A stretch of DNA of 64,000 bases from CBDCXF01 sp965223755 (GCA_965223755.1 CBDCXF010000002.1:1-64000), one strand, 5' to 3'. Counted from the stretch's first letter, positions 51,505 through 60,837 are shown. Notes: generated by a model from the letters alone, not told the origin. A program made the numbers and translations.

Positions 51505-51757
51505 TCTACGTGTCGTCCCGGCGCCCGTCATACAGAAAGTAGTGAGGGAGCGGGGCCGGGATCCCCGCCCCACTCGCACCCACCCGCGGGGATGACGAAC
51601 TAGGTAGCAACGAGTGACGTAGTGACGAAGCAGTCGAAATCTACGTCACTACCTCACTACGTCACTCGTCATCAGTCACCAGTCACCAATTGGCGCCCCC
51701 TTCCCCCAGATTCTTCGACTCGCTGCTTCGCAGCTCGCTCAGAATGACGAACGGGCG
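51505..51757. repeat. Mixed dispersed repeats between reductase and gamma-glutamyltransferase
   Basis: Contains a CGTCCCGGCGCCCG...CCCGCGGGGATGACGAA element, a GTGACGTAGTGACGAAG / CTACGTCACTACCTCACTACGTCAC inverted tract (51608-51668), and a CCCAGATTCTTCGACTCGCTG...CTCAGAATGACG unit (51708-51750) related to the elements at 30.3 and 36 kb. The region 50373-50574 also holds a CCGGGATCCCCGCCCC...CCCGCGCGGAGGACGAA element. Confidence 0.8.
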
Positions 51758-51777
51758 ACTTGCTACGATGTTCGGCA

Positions 51778-53703
51778 ATGACCCGCTCACGTCGAGTCTT
51801 CACAGCAGCACTTTCGCTTTTCTTCATTGGAAGTGCGATGGCTCTGGCCGCTCCGACCGACAAGCCCGTTCTGCATGCCCGGCACTGGCTCGCCATCACC
51901 GGCAAGCCACTGGGAGCGAGCGCTGGAGCGCAGATCTTCGCCCAGGGCGGCAACGCCGTGGACGCCGCCTGCGCCATGCTGGCGGCAACGTCGACGATGT
52001 GGGACACGCTGGGTTGGGGCGGGGAGACGCAAGCGCTCATCTACCATCCCGGTGAGAAGAAAGTCATCGGTATCAATGGGCTGGGAGTGGCTCCCACCGG
52101 GGCCACGGTTGAATTTTTCCGCAAGCAGGGGCTTCTCTACCCGCCTGAATTCGGACCGCAAGCGGCGGTGACGCCGGGAACGCCAGGTGCGCTGATGACG
52201 ATGTTGGCCGAGTACGGCACCATGTCGCTGGCCGAAGTGCTGGCTCCGGCACTGCAGATGGCCGAGGGTTACCCCATCGAGGCACAGCAGGCCAACAATA
52301 TGGAGCGCAGACGCGAGATCTTGGCTCAGTGGCCCAGTTCTCGTGCGGTGTTCCTGCCCCACTGGGATGCATGCGCGGCAGCGTCCGAAGATGGAGAACC
52401 GGCGGACGATTGCCGAGTGGCTCCGCGGCCGGGCGAGATCTTCCGTCAGGGCGATTTGCACCGGACCTTGACCAAGCTCATCGAGACGGAAGCCGATGCG
52501 CTGACAGCCGGCAAGACGCGCGCGGAAGCGATCTACGCCGCTTACGACCGCTTCTATCGCGGTGATATCGCCCGAGAGATTGTCGAGGCGGCGAACCAGG
52601 CAGGTGGGCTGTTCACCCTGGCAGACCTCGACGACTGGCAGGTCTATCTCGAAGAGCCGGTGTCGATCGACTACCGAGGCATTGAGGTCTACAAGCTCAC
52701 CCACTGGGTGCAGGGCCCGGTGATGCTGCAGGCCTTGAACATGCTCAAGAAGCTGGATCTGCAGCCGATGGGCTACAACTCGGCGCTCTACATCCACCTC
52801 GTCAATCAGGTCATGAATCTCAGTTTTGCCGACCGCGACTTCTACTACGGCGATCCCTACTTTCCGCCCGAAGAACCCATTGAGGGGTTGCTCTCGGAGG
52901 AGTATGCCAAGCATCGACTGCTCGAAATCGATTGGGAGCAAAACGACGCTGACGCAAAACCGGGGAATCCCTATCCATTCCAAGATGGTGAGCACCCGTT
53001 CCTGGATCTGCTGGAGTCCTGGAGCAATATTCCGCCAACGATGGAGGCTGAGGGCGAGGAAGGCTGGCAGCAAACGTCCTTGTCCGCCCCTCCCGGCATG
53101 ACCGCCGATGAGGCGTTCGTGGCAGGAACAACGTCCATCCAAGCCGCCGACGCGGAAGGCTGGGTGGTATCGATCACCCCATCGGGGGCCTGGGTGCCGG
53201 CCTTCATCGCTGGCGATACCGGAATCGGCCTGTCGCAGCGGATGCAGAGCTTCGTCCTCGACGAGCGGCTGAATCCCTACAACGTGCTCGAACCGGGCAA
53301 GCGTCCGCGAGCAACCCTCACTCCTGGATTGGCACTCAAGGATGGCAAGCCGTATTTGTCGTTTGCAGTCCAGGGCGGCGACAGCCAAGATCAAAACCTG
53401 CTGCAGTGGTTTCTGAATGTGGTCGAGTTCGGCATGAACGCCCAGGAGGCGGCCGAAGCGGCCAACTTCAACTCCTACCAGATGCAGTCCAGCTTCGGCG
53501 CCCACACCGCCGAGCCGGGAAGGCTGGTGGTGCGGGCGGACACGCCGGAGTGGGTTATCGACGAGCTGCGCGATAAGGGCTACCGTGTCGAGACCCGGCG
53601 CAAGACCTCGGGGCCGATCACCGCCATCGTCTTCGATCACGAGAATGGGACGATGTGGGGAGCGGCGAGTGATTTTGGGGAGGACTATGGCGTTGGGTGG
53701 TAA
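51778..53703 (+). CDS. ggt: Gamma-glutamyltransferase
   Basis: A 641-residue exported Ntn hydrolase with a signal peptide (VFTAALSLFFIGSAMALAAP). Large-subunit motifs include GGNAVDAACAMLAATST and TPGTPGALMTMLAEYGTM. The nucleophile Thr is in VAGTTSIQAADAEGWVVS (about residue 450), where autocleavage would separate the subunits. It transfers or hydrolyses gamma-glutamyl groups, e.g. from glutathione, in the periplasm. The ATG at 51778 is preferred to a TTG six codons upstream. Confidence 0.9.
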   Translation: MTRSRRVFTAALSLFFIGSAMALAAPTDKPVLHARHWLAITGKPLGASAGAQIFAQGGNAVDAACAMLAATSTMWDTLGWGGETQALIYHPGEKKVIGINGLGVAPTGATVEFFRKQGLLYPPEFGPQAAVTPGTPGALMTMLAEYGTMSLAEVLAPALQMAEGYPIEAQQANNMERRREILAQWPSSRAVFLPHWDACAAASEDGEPADDCRVAPRPGEIFRQGDLHRTLTKLIETEADALTAGKTRAEAIYAAYDRFYRGDIAREIVEAANQAGGLFTLADLDDWQVYLEEPVSIDYRGIEVYKLTHWVQGPVMLQALNMLKKLDLQPMGYNSALYIHLVNQVMNLSFADRDFYYGDPYFPPEEPIEGLLSEEYAKHRLLEIDWEQNDADAKPGNPYPFQDGEHPFLDLLESWSNIPPTMEAEGEEGWQQTSLSAPPGMTADEAFVAGTTSIQAADAEGWVVSITPSGAWVPAFIAGDTGIGLSQRMQSFVLDERLNPYNVLEPGKRPRATLTPGLALKDGKPYLSFAVQGGDSQDQNLLQWFLNVVEFGMNAQEAAEAANFNSYQMQSSFGAHTAEPGRLVVRADTPEWVIDELRDKGYRVETRRKTSGPITAIVFDHENGTMWGAASDFGEDYGVGW

Positions 53704-54550
53704 TCGGAAAAGGGAGGGGGCAAGCCCCGCCCCCACCGAGAACGAGGGCCGCGTAGGGGAGGGGTTTACCCCCTCCCGCGCTGCTGGCATCCCCGGCGAC
53801 ACGCCCATCGACCGCCTCCGCGCTCTCATCGCCCATCTGCGAGGCCCCGACGGCTGCGCCTGGGACCGCGAGCAAACCATCGAGTCGGTGCGGCCGAATC
53901 TGCTCGAGGAAGCCCACGAAGTCGCCGCCGCGATGGACGGTGGCGACTGGGATGAATTGAAAGAAGAACTGGGCGATCTGCTGTTTCAGGTCGGTTTTCT
54001 GGCGCAGATGGCCGAGGAGCAAGAACGATTCGACCTCGACCAAGTTACCGACGCGGTGGTCAACAAGATGATCGCCCGCCATCCGCACGTGTTCGGAGAT
54101 GAGGTGGCCGAAACCGCCACCGACGTGCGCCGCAACTGGGAGCGGAGGAAGCGTGATGCGAAGGAGACCGGCTCAGCCCTGGACGGCGTGCCGTCGACTC
54201 TTCCCGCGCTAACCGGCGCGCTGCGACTGTCGCAGAAAGCCGCGGCGCTGGGCTTTGACTGGCCGGATACAGACGGCGTTGTCGACAAGGTTGCCGAGGA
54301 AGCACGTGAGTTGGCTGAGGCAGAAAACGATCGCGACTTGGCCGATGAATTCGGCGACGTGTTGTTCAGCCTGGTCAACCTCGCCCGCCACCTCAAGCTC
54401 GACCCGGAAGGAGCCCTTGCGGCGGCCAACGCGAAGTTCCGCCAGCGGTTCGGCGAGTTGGAAACGGTCGTCGCGGAACGCGGTCAGAAAGTTGGGGATT
54501 TGAGTTTGGAGGAGCTAGAGGAGGTTTGGCAGGAGGTGAAGGGTGGTTAG
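53687..54550 (+). CDS. mazG: MazG nucleoside triphosphate pyrophosphohydrolase
   Basis: A 287-residue two-domain MazG: the first has CAWDREQTIESVRPNLLEEA, HEVAAAMDGGDWDELKEELGD, the second VAEEARELAEAENDRDLADE, FGDVLFSLVNLARHLKLDPE. EExxE/ExxD helices bind Mg. It hydrolyses non-canonical or excess NTPs. The only reasonable ATG (53687, with GGGGAGG) overlaps ggt by 17 nt and makes the first ~30 residues (REGASPAPTENEGRVGEGFT) the translation of a dispersed GC element. Confidence 0.92.
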   Translation: MALGGNRKREGASPAPTENEGRVGEGFTPSRAAGIPGDTPIDRLRALIAHLRGPDGCAWDREQTIESVRPNLLEEAHEVAAAMDGGDWDELKEELGDLLFQVGFLAQMAEEQERFDLDQVTDAVVNKMIARHPHVFGDEVAETATDVRRNWERRKRDAKETGSALDGVPSTLPALTGALRLSQKAAALGFDWPDTDGVVDKVAEEARELAEAENDRDLADEFGDVLFSLVNLARHLKLDPEGALAAANAKFRQRFGELETVVAERGQKVGDLSLEELEEVWQEVKGG

Positions 54551-54690
54551 TGGTTAGTGGTTAGTGTGAGATAGCCGTCAGTCTTCCCCGCGGGTGGGAG
54601 TCAGGGGGGCGGGGATCCCGGCCCCACACCCAAAACCTCCGCCGGGATGACGAAAGGTACCGTCACCTGTCACCCGTCGTTTCATCACCT
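54551..54690. repeat. GTGGTTA heptamers and a dispersed GGGATGACGA element
   Basis: GGTTAGTGGTTAGTGGTTAGTG at 54543-54566 is a three-copy heptamer tract. It is followed by CCCCGCGGGTGGGAGTCAGG...CCGCCGGGATGACGA, a member of the CCCGCGGGGATGACG dispersed family. Confidence 0.8.
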
Positions 54691-54693
54691 TCT

Positions 54694-55776
54694 TTAACCC
54701 GCCGGGGCGCCGGACCGTTCTAGTAATGCGCTAGCGGTGACGAACTCGAAGCCGGCTTCGCTCGCCTTGGGTACCCACTCGCGCAGGGTGTCGATAGTGA
54801 CGGCGTGGGGGTGGCCGATGACAACCGCGTAGCCGTCACGTTTGGCGATGTCCATCGCCCTGCGGAATTGCCCGGCGATCCACTCCTCGGTGCGCTCGCC
54901 GTCCAGGAACACCTGCCGCTCTACCGTCGGCACGCCGAAGCGACGCGCGGTCGCGAAGCCGACACTTTGGGCGCTGGTGCGGGAGTCCAGAAAGTAGAGA
55001 TCTCGGCTGTCGACGACGGTCATGATCGCCTCCATCGCCTCCCGATTGGTGGAGAGCTTGGAGCCCATGTGGTTGTTGACGCCCACGGCGCCTGGCACAG
55101 CATCGATGGCGGCGGCGGCGGCGACCGCTAGCTCGCCGGTAGACATTTCGTCGCGCAGTGCACCAGGGCCGGGATTTGCCCCCGTCGCCGGCTGCATCGG
55201 AAGGTGACAGATCATCTCGTAGCCGCGCTCGCGGATCGCGGCCACCACTTGCGGCGTTCGCACTTCAAAGGGGAGCACCGCGTAGGTCACCGGCACCCCC
55301 AACTCGGCGATGTCGGTCACGTCACTGACCCGACGGCCGAGGTCGTCGATGACCAGCGCGATGCGCGCGGTGCCGACGACCGCCTCGAGGGAGCCATCGC
55401 TCGCAGGAGGCTCGGCGCGGGCGACTTCTGGAACCGGGTATTCGCCCGTCTCCGGCGTTGATTCCGGCCTTTGTTTCGGTGCTTGTGCGCCCTCGTCCGT
55501 CTGTTTCTTCTGCGAAGGCTCCGTCGAGGACTCGGTGTGCCGACCGACTTCCTCACCCTGCCGGCCTGGGAACCAATCTCCGAATCCGCCTCCCAAGTAA
55601 TACCCAGCGCCAAACACGCCAAGACCGACCGCGATCCAAAACGGCCAGATCCACGCCCGGGCTCGGCCGGATCGCCGCGAGCGTCCGCGGCGGGTGACGC
55701 GCGACGACCTCTTGGTGCTCCTTTTCTTGGTCGCCTTCTTGCGCGCGGTCTTCTTCGATGCCCTCTTCTTGGTCAT
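54694..55776 (-). CDS. YibQ-type divergent polysaccharide deacetylase
   Basis: A 360-residue protein. A Lys/Arg-rich N-terminus (KKRASKKTARKKATKKRSTK) precedes a TM anchor (WPFWIAVGLGVFGAGYYLGG), a Pro/Glu-rich linker, and the YibQ domain: RIALVIDDLGRRVSDVTDIA, VTYAVLPF, CHLPMQPATG, VGVNNHMGSKLSTN, FLDSRTSAQS, VIGHPHAVTI. YibQ proteins are distant NodB relatives, often encoded beside envC. It is the last gene of an envC-ctpA-yibQ cluster involved in cell-wall remodelling or division. Confidence 0.9.
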   Translation of the reverse strand: MTKKRASKKTARKKATKKRSTKRSSRVTRRGRSRRSGRARAWIWPFWIAVGLGVFGAGYYLGGGFGDWFPGRQGEEVGRHTESSTEPSQKKQTDEGAQAPKQRPESTPETGEYPVPEVARAEPPASDGSLEAVVGTARIALVIDDLGRRVSDVTDIAELGVPVTYAVLPFEVRTPQVVAAIRERGYEMICHLPMQPATGANPGPGALRDEMSTGELAVAAAAAIDAVPGAVGVNNHMGSKLSTNREAMEAIMTVVDSRDLYFLDSRTSAQSVGFATARRFGVPTVERQVFLDGERTEEWIAGQFRRAMDIAKRDGYAVVIGHPHAVTIDTLREWVPKASEAGFEFVTASALLERSGAPAG

Positions 55777-55893
55777 AAAACGAGATGAATGTCGATGTCG
55801 CGAGACGCTCGCTAGCTAGCGGCCCTATCACTCGCAGCCGCTCGTCCAGCGGCCGATGCAAGCGACCAGTCTAGGCGACTACGGATTGCGCTG

Positions 55894-57045
55894 CTAGGCG
55901 GCTCGGCCGAGTGTGAGGGAGCTGAGCTCGGCTAATCCGCGCTCTTCGGTCAACTCGTCGAGCGTCGTCTCCTGCTGCGAGTAGCGCCGATCTCGACCGG
56001 TGACCACGATCTCAGGTTCCAATGGGATGCTCCAGTCGCCTTCTTCCACCGGAGCAAAGAACCCGGAGGCGGTGCGCATAAACGCCCCCTCACCCACCGG
56101 AATCCAAGCCTGGCTCCCAAGGTAACCGAATGTGCTCTGTCCGACGGTGGCATGGCGTTCGGCGAGGAGGCGAGCCGCGAGTTCTCCGGCACCATGGGTA
56201 CCGCGGCTGACCAGAGTGACAACTGGGCCGTCCCAGACCACTTCGGTACTCGCTTCGACCCGCTCGCGGGTCCCTTCGCGCCCAACGAAATCACTGGCTC
56301 GCTCTCCACCCAAGACGGCGGCGAGGTCGGTTGCGGCTTGGTAGTCACGGCCCCATGCCCGTCGCAAATCGACCAGGACCCCCTGCAAGCCACGCTCGCG
56401 CGCCTCGGCAAGGACGCCGGCTACTTCCGCAACCGTCGCTTCGGTTGTCTGGTGAACGCGCAGGGTCAGGAACTCGCCGTTCGCTTCGGCCCAGACCACG
56501 GGTTCCGCGGCCTCCTGTGGTTGCAGGGTGGAGACCGTCTGCTCGCCTCCGCGCAAAATGCCGACATCGAGGCCTTCGCCGAGGTCAGCCAGGCGCATCT
56601 CGACGTCCCACAGCGGCAGGTTGCGCACGGCGGTTCCGCCGATCTCGGTAACGATGTCGCCCGGTTGGATCTCGGCCTTGGCAGCCGGACTTTCCGGCAA
56701 CACCGAAACGACGAAAACGACGCCGTTCGAGTGCGCCAAAACCAGTCCGGAAGCGGGTGGCGCGCCTTCGTTGGCACGCAGGGTTTCGACGTGCTCGGCG
56801 GGTACGAGAGTGCTGAACGGATCGAGTGCGTCCCCCAGACCTTGAAACGCGCCGGCCATCAACTGGCCGAGATCGACTTCGTCGACGTAGGCCTGGCGCA
56901 CCAGGCGCAGGACATCCTGAAAGACCGGAAACTGTTTGTAGTAGTCGTCCTCTCCGGGATCGCCGGCGACCGCAAAAGAGGCAACGGCGAGCGGAATCAG
57001 CAGCAGCGCCGAAAGGGTGATCAATAGGATGCGTGCTCGGTTCAT
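55894..57045 (-). CDS. CtpA-like S41 peptidase homologue, apparently catalytically inactive
   Basis: A 383-residue protein from the ATG at 57045. Signal peptide (ILLITLSALLLIPLAVASF), a PDZ domain (SVLPESPAAKAEIQPGDIVT), then the S41 fold. The catalytic Ser region, normally SASASE, reads GTHGAGELAARLL. The Lys region, normally TFGKGxVQ, reads TFGYLGSQAWIPVG. Both members of the Ser-Lys dyad are therefore missing. It lies between envC and yibQ and is probably a periplasmic adaptor that keeps PDZ binding. The ORF is open to 57177, but that reads through the envC 3' end. Confidence 0.88.
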   Translation of the reverse strand: MNRARILLITLSALLLIPLAVASFAVAGDPGEDDYYKQFPVFQDVLRLVRQAYVDEVDLGQLMAGAFQGLGDALDPFSTLVPAEHVETLRANEGAPPASGLVLAHSNGVVFVVSVLPESPAAKAEIQPGDIVTEIGGTAVRNLPLWDVEMRLADLGEGLDVGILRGGEQTVSTLQPQEAAEPVVWAEANGEFLTLRVHQTTEATVAEVAGVLAEARERGLQGVLVDLRRAWGRDYQAATDLAAVLGGERASDFVGREGTRERVEASTEVVWDGPVVTLVSRGTHGAGELAARLLAERHATVGQSTFGYLGSQAWIPVGEGAFMRTASGFFAPVEEGDWSIPLEPEIVVTGRDRRYSQQETTLDELTEERGLAELSSLTLGRAA

Positions 57046-57079
57046 GATGAATGGACTTTCGATTGATCGTTCGGCGCTG

Positions 57080-58216
57080 CTAGCGGACCCAGCGTGAGGG
57101 GTCCTGAGGACGATTTTCCAGGCGAATTTCGAAGTAAAGCGAACCCTCGGCACTGCCCACGGGCTGCTGCAAAGCAACTATATCCCCCTTGCTCACCCGC
57201 AAACTGGCGAGTCCCGCATAGAGACTGAAGGCATCACCCGGATGGGCAACAATGGCAGTCAAACCGAATCCTTGGAACATCGCCGCATAAACCACCTCTC
57301 CTGCATATACGGCGCCGACAGTCTGTCGTTGCCCGGTGAGGTCGTATTCGAGGCCGTTGTGCGGCACTTTGGTCTTATAGCGCGGATCCATTTGCGGCCC
57401 GAAGCCCTTGGCGACGCGCGCCCGCACCGGCGGTTCCAACACCCCTCGAAAGCGTTGAATCGGCGTCTCGCCGGCAAAGGACCTACCCTGCAGCAGGCCG
57501 ATAAACTCGTCCAAACGTCGCTCGCGATCCACCAACCCGGCAACCGTTTGCGCCAGTTGCGTGCGCTGACGGCGCACCTGCGTCAAAGAGCGAGTCTGGC
57601 GGCGATAGGCCGCAATCAGCTCCTGATTGCGCTGTTCTTCCTGGGTCACCAGCGAGGCCAACTCCACCTCCTGGGCGTCGAGTCCGGAAAGCAGTTCATC
57701 GAGGCGTTGCTTTTGCTCGTTGTAGGTGGCCCGTCGCTGGCGCGAACTGCCGACGAGGTAGCGCAGCCAACGCACCTGGTTCATCTCATCGCCGCTGCTG
57801 TTCATGGTCATCCAGCGCAAAGCCGAACCGGCACTCCAGCCGTGCAGTCGTTGCGCCGACGCCGCCAGAAGTTTCTCGGTTTGGCGCAGGCGCACTTGCA
57901 ACGCCGCGGCCTCAGCCCGCGACTGTTCCAGGTGCTCGCTAACCGCAGAGCGCCGGGTGCGCACTTCCGCCAGTCGCGCTTTCTGCAACTGCAAATCGAC
58001 CTCGATGCGGGTCAACTCGTGCGATCGGTTGCGCTCCTCGCCCTGCAAACGGTCGACCTGCTGGCGCAAGCGTGAGATCTCTCCCCGCACCGCCTGCAAC
58101 TCGGCCTCGCGGTCGTCAACCTGCACTTGTGCGATCAAGCCGACCGGAATCGAGCTTGCAACCAAGACGGTCACTGCAGCCAATGCGCGGCTGATGAAGA
58201 TATTCACTGACGTCAT
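57080..58216 (-). CDS. envC: EnvC-like murein hydrolase activator
   Basis: A 378-residue protein from the ATG at 58216. Signal peptide, long coiled coil (about residues 35-245, QAVRGEISRLRQQVDRLQGE through RRQRTQLAQTVAGLVDRERR) and a C-terminal LytM fold. The LytM metal-site motifs are degenerate: HNGLEYDL keeps a His and Asp, but the HxH-like site reads SLYAGL. That is the usual state in EnvC, which activates amidases during septum splitting rather than cutting peptidoglycan itself. It is first in the cluster. Confidence 0.9.
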   Translation of the reverse strand: MTSVNIFISRALAAVTVLVASSIPVGLIAQVQVDDREAELQAVRGEISRLRQQVDRLQGEERNRSHELTRIEVDLQLQKARLAEVRTRRSAVSEHLEQSRAEAAALQVRLRQTEKLLAASAQRLHGWSAGSALRWMTMNSSGDEMNQVRWLRYLVGSSRQRRATYNEQKQRLDELLSGLDAQEVELASLVTQEEQRNQELIAAYRRQTRSLTQVRRQRTQLAQTVAGLVDRERRLDEFIGLLQGRSFAGETPIQRFRGVLEPPVRARVAKGFGPQMDPRYKTKVPHNGLEYDLTGQRQTVGAVYAGEVVYAAMFQGFGLTAIVAHPGDAFSLYAGLASLRVSKGDIVALQQPVGSAEGSLYFEIRLENRPQDPSRWVR

Positions 58217-58331
58217 GCTACAGAAACTCAGAGCCATCCAGATGCCCAGGTGGATTTGCAAGCGCTCGCAGATCGCCGCATAAGTGCCCTATTTGGACCG
58301 TTTTGTGCGTGCTACCATCCGCCCCGCCATT

Positions 58332-59882
58332 ATGCATAGTTGCAAAGCAAGACTTGTTCCGGCGCTACTGGCAACGATCGCTGCGATCGCGTTCGCCGGT
58401 TGCGGAGGCCGCGGCCCCGAATGGCCAACCGACAATTCCCTGGTCGTCATCCTCGAGAGCGCGCCCATCAACCTGGATCCGCGTGTCGGCACCGATCAGT
58501 CGTCGGCCAGAGTATGGGAGCTGATCTCCAACGGACTGGTGACCAAAGACCCGCAAGGCAATCTCGTCCCGGATCTGGCGGAGTCGTGGGAGGTTCTCGA
58601 CGAAGGTACACGGTGGCGCTTTCACCTGCGCGACGGCGTGGTTTTTCACGATGGCTCGGGATTTGACGCCGAAGACGTACTGTGGACCTTTCAGTCCACG
58701 CTCAGTGGCCGCGTCAGCTCCGCCAAGGTCGCCGCCCTGGAGCCGGTTGAGCGCATCGAAGTGGTCGACCCGCTGACCATCGACTTTCACCTCAAGCGTC
58801 CGCACGGCCCCCTGCTCGCCGACCTCACCAGTTATATGGCCATCGTGCCGGGAGGAGTCTCTCCGCGGGCGATGAATCGACATCCGATCGGCACTGGGCC
58901 GTTCCAGTTTGAATCGCGAACCCCGGAAAAGGTCGAGTTGGTGCCGTTTGCCGACGCCTTTGAAGGTCCGCCGCAGTTTTCGCGACTTACGCTTAAGGAA
59001 GTGGCCGATGCCACGGTGCGAGTCCTCGAATTGCGGCGCGGCAGCGCTCAAATCGTCGTCAACGGACTGCCGCCGGATTCGGTCGGTGGTTTTCGCGGTA
59101 ACCCGGCCTACCGGGTGGATGTCACGCCGGGCTCGAACTACCAATACATCGGCTTCAATCTCGAGGACCCGATGCTGTCCAAAGCGGCGGTGCGGCGGGC
59201 CATCGCCCACGGCATCAACCGCGACGAACTGGTGGGCAGCCTATGGCAGGGCCTGGCGTCGGTGACGGATTCGATGATGCCTGCCGGGCATTGGGCGCGC
59301 GCCGACTTGACTGCCAATCCCTACGACCCAGAACTCGCCGTACAACTGCTCGAGGAGGCCGGTTTTCCCGACCCCGACGGCGAGGGACCGGAGCCTCGAT
59401 TGCACATCACCTACAAGACCTCAACCAGTGAGTCCGGGAGACTGCAAGCGCAGATCCTGCAGCAAATGCTGGCGGCGATCAGCATCGAATTGGAGATTCG
59501 CAGCTTCGAGTTCGCCACCTTCCTTCAGGACGTACAGCAGGGCAACTTCCAAATGTTCAGTCTGCGCTGGACCGGCGTCCTCGACCCCCACCTGTACTAC
59601 CTGACCCTGCATTCGGCCAGCATCCCGCCCAACGGCGCCAACCGCGGACGCTTCCGCCATCCTCGCTTCGACCAACTGATCGAACTCGGCGCCCAGGCCT
59701 TCGCGCCGGAGGATCGACGCCCCTTCTACGTCGAGGCGCAGGAGATCCTCAATCGAGAACTCCCCTACATCAGCCTCTTCCATACCCAAACCGTGGCGGT
59801 GCGGGCGGCCGGGATCGAGGGTTATGTTGGGTATCCGAGCGCCGAGTTGTATAGCTTGAAGAAAGCTGGCTGGGGTTCTTGA
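58332..59882 (+). CDS. ABC transporter substrate-binding lipoprotein (SBP family 5)
   Basis: A 516-residue protein from the ATG at 58332. The lipobox AFAGC puts the acylated Cys at 24. The family signature region reads NLVPDLAESWEVLDEGTRWR, FHLRDGVVFHDG, ALDPVERI-like VAALEPVERIEVV and GTGPFQFE. DppA/OppA-type proteins bind peptides or related solutes for ABC uptake. No permease or ATPase genes are in the window, so it is an orphan here. A GTG at 58284 is open but lacks the signal pattern. Confidence 0.9.
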   Translation: MHSCKARLVPALLATIAAIAFAGCGGRGPEWPTDNSLVVILESAPINLDPRVGTDQSSARVWELISNGLVTKDPQGNLVPDLAESWEVLDEGTRWRFHLRDGVVFHDGSGFDAEDVLWTFQSTLSGRVSSAKVAALEPVERIEVVDPLTIDFHLKRPHGPLLADLTSYMAIVPGGVSPRAMNRHPIGTGPFQFESRTPEKVELVPFADAFEGPPQFSRLTLKEVADATVRVLELRRGSAQIVVNGLPPDSVGGFRGNPAYRVDVTPGSNYQYIGFNLEDPMLSKAAVRRAIAHGINRDELVGSLWQGLASVTDSMMPAGHWARADLTANPYDPELAVQLLEEAGFPDPDGEGPEPRLHITYKTSTSESGRLQAQILQQMLAAISIELEIRSFEFATFLQDVQQGNFQMFSLRWTGVLDPHLYYLTLHSASIPPNGANRGRFRHPRFDQLIELGAQAFAPEDRRPFYVEAQEILNRELPYISLFHTQTVAVRAAGIEGYVGYPSAELYSLKKAGWGS

Positions 59883-59940
59883 GTCGTGCGGGAGCCCACA
59901 AGGGGCTCCCCTACAAGAGCCCTTGCTGTGAATAGTTGAA

Positions 59941-59961
59941 GGGCGGGCATGACGCCCGCCC
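59941..59961. terminator. Strong GC hairpin between convergent genes
   Basis: GGGCGGGC, loop ATGAC, GCCCGCCC: a perfect 8-bp stem between the convergent substrate-binding protein and STAS genes. The same palindrome with loop TTTAC occurs near 36779, so it is also a dispersed element. Upstream at 59888-59915 lies a GGGAGCCC...GGGGCTCCCCTAC repeat. Confidence 0.6.
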
Positions 59962-59991
59962 GAAACCTTCAATATCGAAAACGGAGACTCT

Positions 59992-60333
59992 TTAGTCGCC
60001 GAAGCTCGCCATCGCTTCTTCTTCGGTGTCGAACACCTCGAAGACGGTGATGAGCTGGGTGATCTGCAGGATGTCCTGGACCTTGTCCGGCAGGTTGACC
60101 AACTTCAACGAGCCTCCTCGGTTGGAGACTGTTGTGAAAGCGGAAACCAACTCACCGATTCCGGAGGAATCCATGGTGCTGACTCCGCCCAGATTGATCA
60201 AAAGCTTGGTTGCGCCAGCGTCCAGCGCACCATGAACTGCCTCGCGCAAGGCCACATCCCCGGCTCCAATGGTCACTTTGCCGGTGACCTCCAAAACTGT
60301 GAACCCTGAGTGCTGATGTACTTGAATACTCAT
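59992..60333 (-). CDS. STAS-domain anti-sigma factor antagonist (SpoIIAA/RsbV-like)
   Basis: A 113-residue protein: VLEVTGKVTIGAGDVALREA, LLINLGGVSTMDSSGIGELV (phosphorylatable Ser in DSSG), GSLKLVNLPDKVQDILQITQ. In partner-switching modules this protein is phosphorylated by its cognate kinase/anti-sigma factor. Its start overlaps the stop of the HATPase gene (ATGA), the expected partner. Confidence 0.93.
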   Translation of the reverse strand: MSIQVHQHSGFTVLEVTGKVTIGAGDVALREAVHGALDAGATKLLINLGGVSTMDSSGIGELVSAFTTVSNRGGSLKLVNLPDKVQDILQITQLITVFEVFDTEEEAMASFGD

Positions 60334-60761
60334 TCTGATTTCTCCTCGACCTCCGAAGACGCGGCGGCAGCGGCCATCTTTTTGCGCATGGTCACCACCG
60401 TTCCCGCCGGCTGGAAATCATAGTCGATGGAATCCATGCACTGTCGCATATAGAAGATTCCGCGTCCGTTGGGGCGTAGCAGGTTCTCCGGGTCGCGCGG
60501 ATCCGGCAAAAGATCCGGGTCGAATCCCTGCCCCTCGTCTGCAACTTGGATGACCAGCTCGTCGTCCTCTGCCTTTAGTGACACTTCCACGCGTTTGTCC
60601 GGGTCCTCCCCATTGCCGTGGACAATCGCATTCGCTACCGCCTCGCGGACGGCCAGTTCCAACCATGTTTCAACTTCACTGTCGAGTTCGAGGCCTTCGA
60701 GAGCCTGGTCGAACACTCGCTTGACCAGGTCGACATTGGCGACCTCGCTTTCGATCGACAT
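60330..60761 (-). CDS. RsbW/SpoIIAB-like HATPase (anti-sigma kinase)
   Basis: A 143-residue GHKL-fold protein from the ATG at 60761. N-box LELAVREAVANAIVHGN, G1 box VADEGQGFDPD, G2 box NGRGIFYMRQCMD. The C-terminus is Ala/Glu-rich. It is the expected serine kinase for the STAS protein. No sigma factor target is adjacent, so the output of the partner switch is unknown. Confidence 0.9.
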   Translation of the reverse strand: MSIESEVANVDLVKRVFDQALEGLELDSEVETWLELAVREAVANAIVHGNGEDPDKRVEVSLKAEDDELVIQVADEGQGFDPDLLPDPRDPENLLRPNGRGIFYMRQCMDSIDYDFQPAGTVVTMRKKMAAAAASSEVEEKSE

Positions 60762-60837
60762 GTGAAGCTCAGAACAACGGCCGGACACGGCGCAGAGTCT
60801 AACTCAGTCGACATTCGTCGGCCTGCTGAAGTTCCAC

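Noticed and set aside
51787..53880. 697-aa antisense ORF opposite gamma-glutamyltransferase
   Set aside because: High-GC antisense shadow; no conserved domain or start signal, and the sense strand encodes a clear enzyme.
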